64,000 nt of DNA. Source: Acidobacteriota bacterium (GTDB lineage Bacteria; Acidobacteriota; Terriglobia; Terriglobales; Acidobacteriaceae). The translations under genes and the position numbers were made by a program. Shown in pieces: positions 1-8,152 of the stretch (the first letter of the stretch is position 1; every line of letters begins with the position of its first letter). The stretch spans positions 124,001-188,000 of the forward strand of contig JAFDVR010000016.1 of NCBI GenBank assembly GCA_018268855.1. The letters run 5' to 3'. The notes beneath the pieces are model-generated. The model saw only the letters and a program-made list of their open reading frames with translations, ran no database searches and was not told the origin of the DNA.

Positions 1-264
1 TCCGGTGGAGACGATGATGCGCTGCTCGCGTTCCCGTGCGATACGCAAAGCAGGCAGCAGATACGCCAGCGTCTTTCCCGTTCCTGTCCCGGCCTCCACC
101 ACGAGATGCCGCTTGTCTTCGAGCGCCTTCTCAACGGCCCTCGCCATCTCGTACTGGCCCGATCGTTGCTCGTAGTTCAGCGACGAACGCGCCAGTACGC
201 CGCCGGGCGAGAAGAACTCGTGCAGCGAGGGAAGGCGGTCGGTTTCGATGAGTTGGTGCGGCAT
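1..264 (-). CDS. DinG-type ATP-dependent helicase, N-terminal part (cut by window edge)
   Basis: This is the 5' end of a superfamily 2 DNA helicase of the DinG/XPD-like group; the other end lies outside the window. Eighty-eight codons are visible from the ATG at 264. The protein begins MPHQLIETDRLPSLHEFF, followed by a Q-motif-like stretch with RSGQYEMARAV and a Walker A motif EAGTGTGKTLAYLLPAL at about residues 63-79. Such helicases use ATP to unwind DNA or R-loops. An in-frame stop lies four codons upstream of the ATG, so this start is fixed to within a few codons. It is divergent from der, and the 62 bp between them hold a TATGAT hexamer. DinG is preferred because of the AGTGTGKT-type P-loop and the length before it, but the iron-sulfur region is not visible. 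Confidence 0.85.
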   Translation of the reverse strand, partial: MPHQLIETDRLPSLHEFFSPGGVLARSSLNYEQRSGQYEMARAVEKALEDKRHLVVEAGTGTGKTLAYLLPALRIAREREQRIIVSTG

Positions 265-326
265 GCGTCTCTTCTATGATATTCGCCCCATCTTCGCCGC
301 GCTGAAAGCTGCTAGCCTTGATAGCA

Positions 327-2135
327 ATGGCTAAGGGCACACAGAAGCGACTCGGCAAAAAACACAGGCACGCTTCCACGCGTCCCAAGCAGGGCAGAAC
401 GCCAAAGGCTGCATCGGTTAAAGGCGATCGCCTCGCGGTGACCTCGCCTAAGGGCCGTAAGGCAGCGGCCAAACGCGCAGCCGATAAAGCACGCGCATCG
501 CTCAAAACAAAGCAATCGCCGGAGTTCGAGTCCAAACGCACGATTGCCGCTGCTCGTACCGAAGCCCAGAGCAAACCGCGTGCACAGCATCTGGAAGAGC
601 AGCGCGGTCGCGTCAACATCTCAAGCTGGAGCGACACGGAAACCGAGCGCGCCGTGCGCGAGAACATGCCGCTTATCGAAGATGTGCAGCGTCCTGCGGA
701 AGCCGTCAACGCGCCGTTGTTTGCGATCTGCGGACGCCCAAACGTGGGCAAGAGCACGCTCTTCAATCGCCTCACTGGCACGCGGCGTTCCATTGTGGGA
801 GACGAGCCCGGCATCACGCGCGACCGCATCTACGGCGATGTGGAGTGGGAAGGGAAGTTTGCGCGCATTGTCGATACGGGTGGCGTTGTGCCCGACGATG
901 AAGAGCTTATCCCGGCAGAGATCTTCCGCCAGGCCCGCGTCGCGCTGGAAGAGGCTGAAGCTATAGTGATGGTCGTCGATGGACGCACGGAACTCGCCGC
1001 ACCCGACGTCGATCTTGCGCGCATGTTGCTCAAAAGCGGCAAGCCTGTCTTTCTCGCAGTGAACAAAATGGACACGGCTGTTATCACGCCGAGCGCGGAG
1101 AACTTCCGCCAACTTGGCTTCAAACAGGTCTTTCCCATCTCCGCCGAGCACAACAACGGTATCGGCGATCTGCTCGATGCGGTCTTCGCTTCACTCACAT
1201 TCAGTGAGAACGCCGATGATGAAACCGATCTTGATTCTGTTCTTGAAGAAGAAGAGACGGAAGACGAGCCGCAGGAGCGCAAGCTGCGTTCGCACGGCGA
1301 GCATGTTTCCAAAGAAACGAAGATTGCCATCATCGGCCGTCCTAATGTAGGCAAGAGCACGCTGCTGAATGCGCTTACCGGCAAGACGCGCGCCATCGTC
1401 TCGCCCATCGCTGGCACCACACGCGATGCAGTGGATGAGGTCGTCACGCGCAACAATCATGACTTCCGTTTTGTCGACACCGCAGGCATTCGTCGCAAAG
1501 GCAAGACCACGCTGATGGCGGAGAAGCTCTCCGTCATCATGGCGCGCAAGCATTTGGAAGCGGCTGACGTAGCGCTGCTTGTGATTGACGCCACCGAAGG
1601 CGTGACGGCGCTCGATGCGAACATCGGCGGCTACGCGCATGAGAGCGGACGCAGCGTCGTAATCGTCGTGAACAAGTGGGACGCAGTCACAACCAATCGC
1701 GAAGACGGGAAGCCGGAAGCGAACCTGAAGGCGTACACAGAACAGGTGCGCCACGCGCTCAAGTATCTTGATTACGCTCCGCTCGTCTTCATCTCCGCCA
1801 TGGAAGGCAAAAACATCAGCGCCGTCTTCCGCGAGGTGCAGCGTGTTGCGCGTGAACGCCGCAAGCGCATCTCCACAGGTAACATGAACCGCTTTTTGAA
1901 TGAGATCGACTTTCAGCGTGCCAGCGTGCCCATGAACAAGCGTGTGAAGATCTACTACATGACACAGGCTGCAGTGGCTCCGCCAACGTTCGTCCTCTTT
2001 ACCGATCGCGACGTGAAATTGCATTTTGCCTTCGAACGTTTTCTTGAGAACCAACTGCGCGAAGCGTTCGGGTTCGCAGGCACGCCCATCTGGTTCAAGG
2101 TAAAGGCGCGCAACAAGAAGAAGGAAGAAGAGTAG
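327..2135 (+). CDS. der: Ribosome biogenesis GTPase Der with long basic N-terminal extension
   Basis: Der (EngA) is a tandem-GTPase that assists assembly of the 50S ribosomal subunit in the cytoplasm. Two G domains are present: GRPNVGKST starts at residue 136 and again at residue 337, each followed by G2/G3 elements (DTGG, DTAG) and NKMD or NKWD. A C-terminal KH-like domain ends in a lysine/glutamate-rich tail. The linker between the G domains is acidic. At 602 aa it is well above the usual 440-490. The surplus is an N-terminal stretch of about 125 residues rich in Lys, Arg and Ala and predicted to be disordered. The ATG at 327 is used here; a TTG at 318 and an internal ATG at 666 ([10 protein letters not shown]) are alternatives, the last giving a normal-length Der. 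moaC follows after 2 nt. Confidence 0.95.
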   Translation: MAKGTQKRLGKKHRHASTRPKQGRTPKAASVKGDRLAVTSPKGRKAAAKRAADKARASLKTKQSPEFESKRTIAAARTEAQSKPRAQHLEEQRGRVNISSWSDTETERAVRENMPLIEDVQRPAEAVNAPLFAICGRPNVGKSTLFNRLTGTRRSIVGDEPGITRDRIYGDVEWEGKFARIVDTGGVVPDDEELIPAEIFRQARVALEEAEAIVMVVDGRTELAAPDVDLARMLLKSGKPVFLAVNKMDTAVITPSAENFRQLGFKQVFPISAEHNNGIGDLLDAVFASLTFSENADDETDLDSVLEEEETEDEPQERKLRSHGEHVSKETKIAIIGRPNVGKSTLLNALTGKTRAIVSPIAGTTRDAVDEVVTRNNHDFRFVDTAGIRRKGKTTLMAEKLSVIMARKHLEAADVALLVIDATEGVTALDANIGGYAHESGRSVVIVVNKWDAVTTNREDGKPEANLKAYTEQVRHALKYLDYAPLVFISAMEGKNISAVFREVQRVARERRKRISTGNMNRFLNEIDFQRASVPMNKRVKIYYMTQAAVAPPTFVLFTDRDVKLHFAFERFLENQLREAFGFAGTPIWFKVKARNKKKEEE

Positions 2136-2137
2136 CC

Positions 2138-2629
2138 ATGAGCAAGCTCTCCCACTTCAACGACGCGGGCGAAGCGCACATGGTGGATGTGAGCGCAAAG
2201 AAGGCCACGCGCCGTGAGGCTGTGGCAGAAGCCTTTGTGGAGTTGAAGCCCGAAGTGCTCGATGCGCTGCCGCAAAATCCAAAAGGCAATCCGCTGGAGG
2301 TTGCGCGCTTCGCCGGCATCATGGCCGCGAAGAAGACGGCAGAACTGATTCCCATGTGCCACCCGTTGCCGTTGAGCTTTATCGATGTGGAAGCGACCGT
2401 TGTTTATCCAGCCGAACTGCTTAATACACCCGGCGGTGTTCGCATCCGCGCGACTGCGGCCACGATCGCAGGCACCGGCGTGGAGATGGAAGCGATGACC
2501 GCTGCCTCGGTCGCCGCGCTGACCATCTATGACATGACCAAGGCGCTCGATAAATCCATCCGTATTCGCGAGCTCGTTCTGCTCAGCAAGAGTGGCGGCA
2601 AATCCGGGGACTATCGCCGGGGTGAGTAG
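2138..2629 (+). CDS. moaC: Cyclic pyranopterin monophosphate synthase MoaC
   Basis: MoaC converts the 3',8-cyclo-GTP product of MoaA into cyclic pyranopterin monophosphate in molybdenum cofactor synthesis. The 163-aa length matches the family. Diagnostic motifs are [14 protein letters not shown] at about residues 73-86 and [15 protein letters not shown], followed by [10 protein letters not shown]. The N-terminal [19 protein letters not shown] is also typical. The ATG lies 2 nt after der with an AAGGAAG ribosome-binding site inside the der 3' end, so the two are probably cotranscribed. Other molybdenum cofactor genes are not adjacent; mogA is about 44 kb away. Confidence 0.97.
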   Translation: MSKLSHFNDAGEAHMVDVSAKKATRREAVAEAFVELKPEVLDALPQNPKGNPLEVARFAGIMAAKKTAELIPMCHPLPLSFIDVEATVVYPAELLNTPGGVRIRATAATIAGTGVEMEAMTAASVAALTIYDMTKALDKSIRIRELVLLSKSGGKSGDYRRGE

Positions 2630-2639
2630 TCGAATCGAT

Positions 2640-3326
2640 ATGGATCGCGAACTCCTCACCGCACGGCTCACCGGCAAACGACTCATCGCTGCGCCGAGCC
2701 AGACGTATCTGCTCGACTTCGAACTCGATGTACCATTTGAATTTCTTCCCGGCCAGTTCGTCTCCGTCGTCTTCGACAGCGAGTACCCTGAAGGGCATCC
2801 CAAAGCAGGACAGCCGCGGCAGGAGACGCGCGCCTACTCGCTTGCGGACGCGCCGCGCGGCAATCAAGTGCAGCTTTGTCTCAACTGCGTCGGCGACTTC
2901 TCACGTAAACTCTGCGCGCTCAACATCGACACTACGATCCACTTCCACGGCCCGCACGGAACCTTCACACGCCGCGAAGGACAGCAGCCCAGCCTCTACT
3001 TCGGAGCGGAAGCAGGCATCGTTCCCATTCGCAGCATCTTTCGTGAAGCTGTGCCTGCAAACAGCACGTTGATGCAAACGGCGGCCACGCGCGACGATCT
3101 TCTTTTCCGGGACGAGTTCGGCACGGCGCCCGATGTTCGGTATCTTCCGCTCGTCGCTCCCGGCGATGACTTCATTGCTGCACAAGTCCGCAAGCTTCTC
3201 ACGGAGCATACGGAGATCCAGACGGCGTATCTTTGTGGACTCAATGCGGCCATCGGTCCTGTGCGTGAGTTGCTCAAGTCTCTCGGATGGGAGCGCAAGC
3301 AGATTGTTTTTGAGCGATACGATTAG
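2640..3326 (+). CDS. FAD/NAD(P)-binding oxidoreductase, ferredoxin-NADP reductase fold
   Basis: A 228-aa flavin reductase-like protein. The N-terminal beta-barrel carries RAYSLAD, the RxYS flavin-binding signature, followed by GPHGTF. The nucleotide-binding half has FGAEAGIVPIRSIFREA, a variant of the GGTGIAPFRS motif, and ends with a CGLN segment and a C-terminal VFERYD typical of the fold. It probably passes electrons between NAD(P)H and an unidentified partner in the cytoplasm. There is no ferredoxin domain. The ATG at 2640 is chosen; the frame is also open from GTG 2622 and GTG 2592, which would overlap moaC. Downstream of moaC and likely in the same transcript. Confidence 0.8.
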   Translation: MDRELLTARLTGKRLIAAPSQTYLLDFELDVPFEFLPGQFVSVVFDSEYPEGHPKAGQPRQETRAYSLADAPRGNQVQLCLNCVGDFSRKLCALNIDTTIHFHGPHGTFTRREGQQPSLYFGAEAGIVPIRSIFREAVPANSTLMQTAATRDDLLFRDEFGTAPDVRYLPLVAPGDDFIAAQVRKLLTEHTEIQTAYLCGLNAAIGPVRELLKSLGWERKQIVFERYD

Positions 3327-3456
3327 CTGTCAGCGTACGGCGTCAGGTGTCGTCGTATGGCGGCCACCTTTTGGCTGTAACTACCCGTCTTACTTTCCAT
3401 CTCCCGGTTGCGATGGTCGCAACCCTCGAACCAGTGAGAAAGGAGATGTTTGCATC

Positions 3457-3651
3457 ATGAACAACGCCAAATCGGATATGCGAGGAAGCGGAAATATCTC
3501 GCATGATGCTGGAATGAAGAACCGCTCGTCGCCTAATGAAAAAATGCGCGACAGCAAAACGGAACGTGGAAGTCCGAACAAACTGGAGGGACGCAGCGCA
3601 TACGGTGAAGCAAATGTGCGCGGCGCACCGCATAACCATCCACAGAGATAA
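3457..3651 (+). CDS. Small hydrophilic protein of unknown function (64 aa)
   Basis: A 64-residue, very hydrophilic polypeptide without cysteines, membrane segment or recognised domain. It is rich in Ser, Asn, Gly, Arg and Lys and is probably disordered. The ATG at 3457 is preceded by a strong AAGGAGA ribosome-binding site at 3440-3446 with good spacing, and the gene is followed within 10 nt by a clear intrinsic terminator. These two signals make translation likely despite the size. The composition recalls small stress-related disordered proteins, but I cannot assign a family. It stands alone between the flavin reductase gene and the convergent LytTR gene. Confidence 0.6.
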   Translation: MNNAKSDMRGSGNISHDAGMKNRSSPNEKMRDSKTERGSPNKLEGRSAYGEANVRGAPHNHPQR

Positions 3652-3660
3652 ATAGACGGA

Positions 3661-3687
3661 GGCCCCGCATCGCGGGGCTTTCCTGTT
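3661..3687 (+). terminator. Rho-independent terminator after the 64-aa gene
   Basis: A 7-bp GC stem, GCCCCGC (3662-3668) with GCGGGGC (3672-3678), a 3-nt loop, then a T-rich stretch. It lies between convergent genes and may also end the LytTR transcript from the other side. Confidence 0.8.
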
Positions 3688-3726
3688 TATGGGCAACGTA
3701 CATGGCCGTCCGAATCAGATGAAGTT

Positions 3727-4560
3727 CTAAAGATTGAATAATTCCCGGAGACGCTTGGTTTGCGAGCGGCTCACGGGTATTTCGGTGGCTTTTTTGTCGT
3801 CCATGCGTAGCTGATAGCTCGATTTGAACCATGGCACCACCTCGCGAATGTGCTGAATGTTCACCATGTGTGAGCGATGTACACGCCAGAACATCTCAGG
3901 ATCAAGCAGTTCCATTAATTCATCCAGCGTGCGACAGTTTGAACGGCCTTCTACGTGTTGCGTTGCGATCTGGATGGACCCTTCTTCTGTCGATGCAAAA
4001 CAGATGTCTTTTTGATCGATAAGCAGAAGCCGCTGCTGTGCGCGCATCACAACTTTGCTTGTAGGTCTCGAAGCTACAGGCGCATTGATCTGAACTGCCT
4101 GCTGCTCCAGCAGTTTCATCAACGAATCAAGCCGGGCATCGCGCGTATCTGTTGCAGGTGCCTGTGCCGCTTCTTCACTCTGCTGCCTGCGCGCTTTGGC
4201 TTTCTCAATTGTTTTTTGCAAACGTGCGCGATCGAAAGGTTTCAGTAGGTAATCGATCGCATTCACCTCAAACGCACGCACCGCATAGCGATCGAATGCC
4301 GTAGCAAAGACGATCTCCGGCAGCCGCATTTTCTTGAACTCAGGCGAGAGCAGCCGCTTCATCACGGCAAAGCCATCCAGCCCCGGCATCTGCACGTCCA
4401 GAAATACGATGTCCGGCTGGTGTTCGCGAATCAGGTTTACTGCTTCGATGCCGTTCGATCCCTGAGCGGCAATCTCCACGCTATCCATACTGTTCAGCAG
4501 ATATTCCAACTCTTCGCGCGCCAGCGCCTCGTCGTCGACAATGATGGCTTTTAATGGCAT
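3727..4560 (-). CDS. LytTR-family response regulator
   Basis: A 277-aa two-component response regulator. The N-terminal receiver domain has the acidic pair D9-D10, phosphoacceptor D55 in FLDVQMPG and the conserved lysine in DYLLKPFD near residue 108. A linker of about 50 residues leads to a C-terminal LytTR DNA-binding domain with RVHRSHMVNIQHI and a final SRSQTKRLRELF. It should bind direct repeats upstream of its targets when phosphorylated. No histidine kinase is adjacent. The ATG at 4560 has no Shine-Dalgarno sequence; a TATACT hexamer ends 8 nt upstream, suggesting its own promoter and a leaderless mRNA rather than readthrough from the radical SAM gene 31 nt upstream. Confidence 0.95.
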   Translation of the reverse strand: MPLKAIIVDDEALAREELEYLLNSMDSVEIAAQGSNGIEAVNLIREHQPDIVFLDVQMPGLDGFAVMKRLLSPEFKKMRLPEIVFATAFDRYAVRAFEVNAIDYLLKPFDRARLQKTIEKAKARRQQSEEAAQAPATDTRDARLDSLMKLLEQQAVQINAPVASRPTSKVVMRAQQRLLLIDQKDICFASTEEGSIQIATQHVEGRSNCRTLDELMELLDPEMFWRVHRSHMVNIQHIREVVPWFKSSYQLRMDDKKATEIPVSRSQTKRLRELFNL

Positions 4561-4568
4561 GCGTTTGC

Positions 4569-4574
4569 AGTATA
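4569..4574 (-). promoter_or_regulatory. Putative -10 element of the LytTR gene (leaderless)
   Basis: On the minus strand TATACT ends 8 nt before the ATG at 4560. Normal spacing puts transcription start at or next to the start codon. No convincing -35 hexamer is visible. Confidence 0.45.
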
Positions 4575-4591
4575 GAGCGCGCGGACACGGA

Positions 4592-5617
4592 TTATCTCGA
4601 CGGAAGTATGTGGAGCGGATTGGCTGGCGCAGGTGGTTCTGCGTGCGTGCGCAGACGCCGCCATGCTTTGCCTATCGTGTCGGAAGCCATAAATACCTTG
4701 CCTGCCGTTAAGCCACCGGCCAATTTGTAGTGTCCAACAGCAGCCAGTCCCATGGATGCGATGCAGCCGCACTGCGAACAGTCCGGATCGCCGCCAAACT
4801 GGCAGGGCGTAATGCGCGTAGTTAGATCAGCGGAGATCGTCGCCGTGGTGCGAGCAAAGATGCACTCTTCAGGACTCTTCGGTGGCCGAGCAATTTCCTC
4901 GATCACCTGCGGTGGCATATCCAGCACTGGATACAGTGTGCGCAATCTGTGCAACTCTGCCACCACATGCGTGCGTTGCGCCGGAGAAAGAATCTCCGGA
5001 TCGGTGCTTCCGCGCTGCGGCGTAAAGATGCTGAACCAGACCCGCACTACTTCATCGCGTCCGCTCCAGAAGCGAAGAAACTCTTCGAGGTATCCTTCAC
5101 GTTCCATGATCTGCGAGGTGATCGTGCAGTGCACGTTGACGCGCGCCCCGGCGATGTTCTTCAGAATGCGTTCATACGTGGCAGGTTTGCGGCGGGCGTC
5201 ATGCTCCGGCTGCAGACCGTCGATGGACACCACTACGTTCAGTTTCTTGAACTTGGTCGCCCACTCCGCAGGCACGGTTCGAAATGCGCTGGTCACCACC
5301 TGCGTATGCGTTCCCAGCCGTTCCATCTCCGGCAGAATCTGTTCCAGTTCGCGATACCGCACAAAAGGATCGCCGCCTACCAAAGAGACATGCAGAGGCC
5401 GATATTTTTCGACGATAGCGACAACGCGCCGCACCAGTTCCTCGCCTTTAAAGTCCGAGAGCTGCCGGAGAACAGTACCATTGCCCAAATGCGCGTCATC
5501 AAACGCATAGCATCCGGGACAGCGCAGTGGACATTCCTTCGTAATTTCGATGGATAGCGACGGCGGCCGTCCGGCAAGAATAGACCCCCATGCCCTTATG
5601 ACTTCGGACTTTTTCAT
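4592..5617 (-). CDS. Radical SAM protein of unknown substrate
   Basis: A 341-aa radical S-adenosylmethionine enzyme. The CxxxCxxC cluster motif appears as CPLRCPGCY near residue 29, followed by SLVGGDPFVR (GGE-like motif) and VVVSIDGLQ. The C-terminal third contains a second cysteine group around CQFGGDPDCSQCGC, which could hold an auxiliary iron-sulfur cluster as in SPASM-type enzymes. The chemistry cannot be deduced. The start is the ATG at 5617, with GGAG 8 nt upstream; a TTG at 5650 opens the frame 11 codons earlier but has worse context. The LytTR gene follows 31 nt downstream on the same strand. Confidence 0.85.
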   Translation of the reverse strand: MKKSEVIRAWGSILAGRPPSLSIEITKECPLRCPGCYAFDDAHLGNGTVLRQLSDFKGEELVRRVVAIVEKYRPLHVSLVGGDPFVRYRELEQILPEMERLGTHTQVVTSAFRTVPAEWATKFKKLNVVVSIDGLQPEHDARRKPATYERILKNIAGARVNVHCTITSQIMEREGYLEEFLRFWSGRDEVVRVWFSIFTPQRGSTDPEILSPAQRTHVVAELHRLRTLYPVLDMPPQVIEEIARPPKSPEECIFARTTATISADLTTRITPCQFGGDPDCSQCGCIASMGLAAVGHYKLAGGLTAGKVFMASDTIGKAWRRLRTHAEPPAPANPLHILPSR

Positions 5618-5761
5618 CAATAGCTCCAGCAGGACGCTTACAAGGAGCAAGATTCAGCTCAGTGAAGGATGCGGAGCAGGAGAGAACGTCTGCTTCGCCA
5701 TATCGGGGATGTATCGGATTAGATGCTGGGATGCGCGATGAGTCACCTCGCGCGTAGAAGA

Positions 5762-6295
5762 TTAGTCGCTATATAGGCGAAGACGTTCCGGCGTGCTGTC
5801 TTTCGCCAGGTCGTGGCCGCAATTAACGCAATAGACATCCGTGATCTGCGTTCCGCGATAGCAACGTCCACATACAGGCGCCATCTGGAACTGGCACTGA
5901 GGGCAGAAGTGAAAGTGCGCCTCTACTTCGGTAGAGCATGAGGGGCAACGCTGTAGCAGCGGCTGCCGCATCAGGAAATAAACGACTGCGCCGATGCCGC
6001 CAGGCATGACCAGCACCAGCAGCATCCACATGGTGGCCGACATGCCACGCCGGCGCACATCGCGGCTGATGTAGCCGATGAGCAGCAGATAGCTGGCAAA
6101 TGCCGTGCCCCAGCTATAGCTAATAAGCATGCGCATGGGCAGAATGCCCGGACGCGGGGGCGGCAAGACTCGGAAGAAGAAGTACTGCGCGGCTATGAAA
6201 AATAGCGCTGCAAGCACCATCGACCACACGGGGATCATACTTACGATCGGATCTTTCGGCTCGCCTTCACGCCGTTCTCGTACGGTCTGCCACAT
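5762..6295 (-). CDS. Membrane protein with C-terminal double zinc ribbon
   Basis: A 177-aa protein with three hydrophobic helices (about residues 22-44, 55-78 and 86-108) followed by a cytoplasmic-type double zinc ribbon: CPSC, CPQC, CGRC and CVNC pairs between about residues 117 and 160. Such ribbons usually bind zinc and mediate protein or nucleic-acid contacts; no enzymatic motif is seen. The ATG is 2 nt after the stop of the preceding gene, so it is translated in one operon with the two-helix protein and the sigma factor. Function unknown; a role in the sigma-factor circuit is inferred only from position. Confidence 0.7.
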   Translation of the reverse strand: MWQTVRERREGEPKDPIVSMIPVWSMVLAALFFIAAQYFFFRVLPPPRPGILPMRMLISYSWGTAFASYLLLIGYISRDVRRRGMSATMWMLLVLVMPGGIGAVVYFLMRQPLLQRCPSCSTEVEAHFHFCPQCQFQMAPVCGRCYRGTQITDVYCVNCGHDLAKDSTPERLRLYSD

Positions 6296-6297
6296 GG

Positions 6298-6636
6298 TCA
6301 GCTATATCTCCCGCTGTCGGCACGGTTCCTGCGCACCAGAATAAAAACTCCCAAGGCGACAGTAAGTGGCAGGAACCACATCAAGAGCATTTCCATCATG
6401 GTGCCAGGTTCAGAGGAGAGCACTGGCTGTTCTCCGCCATTTGCCGGCCAGAAGATGGTCCATGCTGCATAGCTCAAGGTAATCAGCAGAGCGGAGCAGA
6501 TGGCCAGGGGGACCCATAGACTGCGCTCGCGTGCTTTACGCGCATGCATGGCTGCGGCGCGTGCCCGCACTATGCGGTGCGTGCGATTCACAATCTGGGC
6601 CCGCGCACCGTGTACATGGAGAGGCTGCTGGTTCAA
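6298..6636 (-). CDS. Two-helix membrane protein in sigma-factor operon
   Basis: A 112-aa protein with a basic N-terminus and two transmembrane segments (about residues 40-60 and 80-101). The TTG start at 6636 shares four bases (TTGA) with the stop of the sigma-factor gene and has a perfect GGAGG 7 nt upstream, which strongly supports this non-ATG start and translational coupling. No zinc-binding anti-sigma motif is present, so anti-sigma function is only a positional guess. No family recognised. Confidence 0.65.
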   Translation of the reverse strand: MNQQPLHVHGARAQIVNRTHRIVRARAAAMHARKARERSLWVPLAICSALLITLSYAAWTIFWPANGGEQPVLSSEPGTMMEMLLMWFLPLTVALGVFILVRRNRADSGRYS

Positions 6637-7268
6637 CCCTGCACCTCCGCCTTTGCATACCCGCGTAATTTTTCAATAAGTGGCTTTAGAGCTGCCATGC
6701 CGCGATACAAACGCGACTTCACCGTGGAAAGTGGAGCGCGCGTCACCTTCGCGATTTCTTCCAGCGCCATCTCTTCGTAGAAGCGCAGCGTCAACACTTC
6801 GCGATAATTTGGCTCCAATGCCAGCATTGCTTCCACTACTTCTGCCCCATCTTCGCGGAGACGCAGTTGTTCAAAGGGCGAGGGATCATCCGCTGCAATT
6901 TCAAAGGGCCGGTCGTCCCCATTTTCCGTGTCCTGCATCTGATCCAGGCTGGCCATGGTGCGTTTGCGTGAGAGATCGATCACCAGATTGCGCGCAATCG
7001 TGAACAGCCATGTGTCAAAGCGCGCCTGTCCGTTGTATTGTCCGCCGCGCAGCAGAACACGGACCCATGTTTCCTGAAACAGATCTTCGGCTACATCGCT
7101 TCGGCCGCACAGAAAAACCAGGTAGCGCATCAACCGGTGCTGATATTGATCGATCAGGCGGTCCAGCAGGTCGGCATCGCCCAGCTTCAGCCCGCGCGCA
7201 ATCGCAGCATTCTCGGCCTGCATGGTTGCAAGCACTGCGGGGTCGGTGATGGCGGCCGTCACGCGCAT
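6633..7268 (-). CDS. ECF-type RNA polymerase sigma factor
   Basis: A 211-aa sigma-70 family factor with only regions 2 and 4, as in the extracytoplasmic-function class. Region 2 includes LMRYLVFLCGRSDVAEDLFQ and the ETWVRVL helix near residues 44-73; region 4 includes NYREVLTLRFYEEMALEEIA and the STVKSRLYRG recognition helix near residues 150-195. It directs RNA polymerase to a stress regulon. The ATG at 7268 is used; an ATG 15 codons inside is possible. It heads a minus-strand operon with two membrane proteins; no classical anti-sigma factor is found beside it. Confidence 0.93.
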   Translation of the reverse strand: MRVTAAITDPAVLATMQAENAAIARGLKLGDADLLDRLIDQYQHRLMRYLVFLCGRSDVAEDLFQETWVRVLLRGGQYNGQARFDTWLFTIARNLVIDLSRKRTMASLDQMQDTENGDDRPFEIAADDPSPFEQLRLREDGAEVVEAMLALEPNYREVLTLRFYEEMALEEIAKVTRAPLSTVKSRLYRGMAALKPLIEKLRGYAKAEVQG

Positions 7269-7353
7269 ATCTCTAGTGACGCCATTAAACCAGCAAAAGA
7301 CGCGCTGCGGAACGATGATTTCTCAGCTTTTCTGCTCAAAGTCCATCCCGCCG

Positions 7354-7359
7354 TACACT
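7354..7359 (+). promoter_or_regulatory. Putative -10 element of the rlmB-like gene (leaderless)
   Basis: TACACT ends 7 nt before the ATG at 7367, and no Shine-Dalgarno sequence precedes the ATG. The -35 region is poor. Confidence 0.4.
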
Positions 7360-7366
7360 GGAAGCT

Positions 7367-8152
7367 ATGGAAGTGCTCTACGGCGTCCACCCGGTACAGG
7401 AGGCGCTCCGTTCGCGTCCGCGCGACCTTGACCACATTACCGTCGCCCGGGAACGCCACGATGCCCGGCTGGAAGCGCTCATCCAGGCCTGCCGCACTGC
7501 CGGTGTCCGCATCACGCAGGAACCCAAGGCGCAGCTTGAACGGATGGCCAAAACGCCCATGCACCAAGGGGTGGTCGCTTTCCTGCGCGAGCGTAAGTTC
7601 CTCGATCTGGAAGATCTGCTCGCCATTCAAAAGCCTGCCGGGGAACGTCGCTTCTTCCTCGCGCTGGACGGCGTGGAAGACCCGCACAACCTCGGTGCCT
7701 TGCTCCGCACGGCAGACGGAGCAGGCGTGGACGGCATTCTTCTGCCGGAACGCCGGTCTGCGCCACTTACGGCGGTGGTGGCGAAAAGTTCGGCGGGAGC
7801 CAGCGAACACGTCCGGATTGCGCGGGTGACGAACCTTGTGCGTGCGCTGGAACGCATGAAGCAGGAGAACGTCTGGGTGATTGGACTGGATGAACGCGGC
7901 AAGGCCGACTACACCGATTTTCGTTTCGATACGGACTGCGTGCTCGTCCTCGGCAGCGAAGGCGCAGGGCTGCACGATCTGGTGAAGAAGACCTGCGATC
8001 ATCTCCTGCGCATTCCTATGGCGGGCAAAGTTTCGTCGCTGAATGTTTCGGTGGCGGGGGCCGTGGTGATGTTTGAGGCGATGCGCCAGCGCCGCTCACC
8101 GCAGGCGCCGGCGGCCGTCACACCCAGGAAGCAAAAAGGTCTTGGTTCCTGA
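7367..8152 (+). CDS. rlmB: TrmH-family rRNA 2'-O-ribose methyltransferase, RlmB type
   Basis: A 261-aa SPOUT-class methyltransferase. The N-terminal substrate-binding domain begins MEVLYGVHPVQEALR, typical of RlmB, which methylates the ribose of G2251 in 23S rRNA. The knotted catalytic domain carries motif 1 LDGVEDPHNLGALLRTADG (about residue 93), motif 2 VLGSEGAGL (about 193) and motif 3 SSLNVSVAGAVVMFEAMR (about 220). TrmH-family paralogues share these motifs, so the exact RNA target is inferred. The stop overlaps the next start (TGATG), so the M1-like gene is translationally coupled. Confidence 0.9.
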   Translation: MEVLYGVHPVQEALRSRPRDLDHITVARERHDARLEALIQACRTAGVRITQEPKAQLERMAKTPMHQGVVAFLRERKFLDLEDLLAIQKPAGERRFFLALDGVEDPHNLGALLRTADGAGVDGILLPERRSAPLTAVVAKSSAGASEHVRIARVTNLVRALERMKQENVWVIGLDERGKADYTDFRFDTDCVLVLGSEGAGLHDLVKKTCDHLLRIPMAGKVSSLNVSVAGAVVMFEAMRQRRSPQAPAAVTPRKQKGLGS

